NCBI GenBank assembly: GCA_934162555.1
Contig: CAKPJE010000072.1
Coordinates: forward strand, 1 to 5,490
DNA from: an uncultured Bacilli bacterium
Lineage (GTDB): Bacteria; Bacillota_I; Bacilli_A; RF39; UBA660
Reading direction: 5' to 3'
DNA length: 5,490 nt
The notes under the pieces were generated by a model. It was not told where the DNA came from. It saw only the letters and a list, made by a program, of their open reading frames with translations, and ran no database searches. Both the position numbers and the translations under genes were made by a program. Positions 5,345 to 5,490 of this stretch are shown here, piece by piece (position 1 is the stretch's first letter; each line of letters opens with the position of its first letter).

Positions 5345-5490
5345 TATTCACCAACAAGCCTTTTCATTTCTTCATACACCTCATTTGGTACAACAACTTC
5401 TAATTGTTTATCTAAAATTTTATTGTTCATAGCTTTTTCTATAACTGTAAGATCTTTTTTTACATAAGCACCGCGTCCATTCATCTTACC
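5344..5490 (-). CDS. ylxR: YlxR / RnpM family RNA-binding protein, C-terminal part
   Basis: Forty-eight codons and a TAA stop are visible; the N-terminus lies outside the window. The fragment begins GKMNGRGAYV, containing the NGRGAYV signature of the YlxR family, followed by a helix with conserved EKAMNNK and ending EVYEEMKRLVGE. YlxR proteins are about 90 residues, so roughly the second half is seen. The family binds RNA and has been described as a modulator of RNase P (RnpM). In Firmicutes it sits between nusA and infB, which agrees with the infB and rbfA genes downstream here. The stop overlaps the deaminase start as TAATG. Confidence 0.9.
   Translation of the reverse strand, partial: GKMNGRGAYVKKDLTVIEKAMNNKILDKQLEVVVPNEVYEEMKRLVGE

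Noticed and set aside
1..5490. CRISPR array, insertion sequence or prophage
   Set aside because: No regularly spaced repeats, terminal inverted repeats, transposase or phage gene is present on either strand.

Overview
This is an AT-rich stretch in which every supported gene lies on the minus strand, so transcription runs from high to low coordinates. The gene content and signals point to a low-GC Firmicutes or a Firmicutes-derived Mycoplasmatota-type genome: an infB-rbfA block, a tRNA-Tyr T-box riboswitch, AAGGAGG ribosome binding sites and U-tract terminators. infB and rbfA end at TGA just where their families end, and the Trp codons checked in tyrS and infB are TGG. TGA is therefore a stop here, which argues against a Mycoplasma/Spiroplasma-type code. 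I cannot name the species.

Read in the direction of transcription, positions 5490 to 2429 hold the distal part of a nusA-infB type translation operon. It contains the C-terminal end of ylxR (rnpM), a dCMP deaminase, infB (IF2) and rbfA. Three of the four junctions overlap or are nearly touching (TAATG between ylxR and the deaminase, ATGA between infB and rbfA), so they are probably co-transcribed and translationally coupled. The deaminase occupies the slot where Bacillus-type operons carry ylxQ.

Positions 2432 to 2179 hold a sigma-A type promoter, whose -35 box overlaps the rbfA stop codon, and a T-box leader. The leader has a UAC (Tyr) specifier, a canonical antiterminator and a UGGU bulge that matches an ACCA tRNA end. 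It controls deoC and tyrS (2178 to 302), which overlap by one base (TAATG). The outer helix and U tract of this T-box are arranged unusually.

Positions 301 to 1 hold an extended -10 promoter, a tRNA-His gene with an A(-1):U73 pair in place of the usual G(-1):C73, a 3' hairpin, a strong intrinsic terminator, and the first 14 codons of an unrecognised gene that leaves the window.

Most of the window is translation machinery (RnpM, IF2, RbfA, TyrRS, tRNA-His). Two deoxynucleotide-metabolism genes sit inside it: dCMP deaminase, which makes dUMP for thymidylate synthesis, and deoC, which degrades deoxyribose 5-phosphate.
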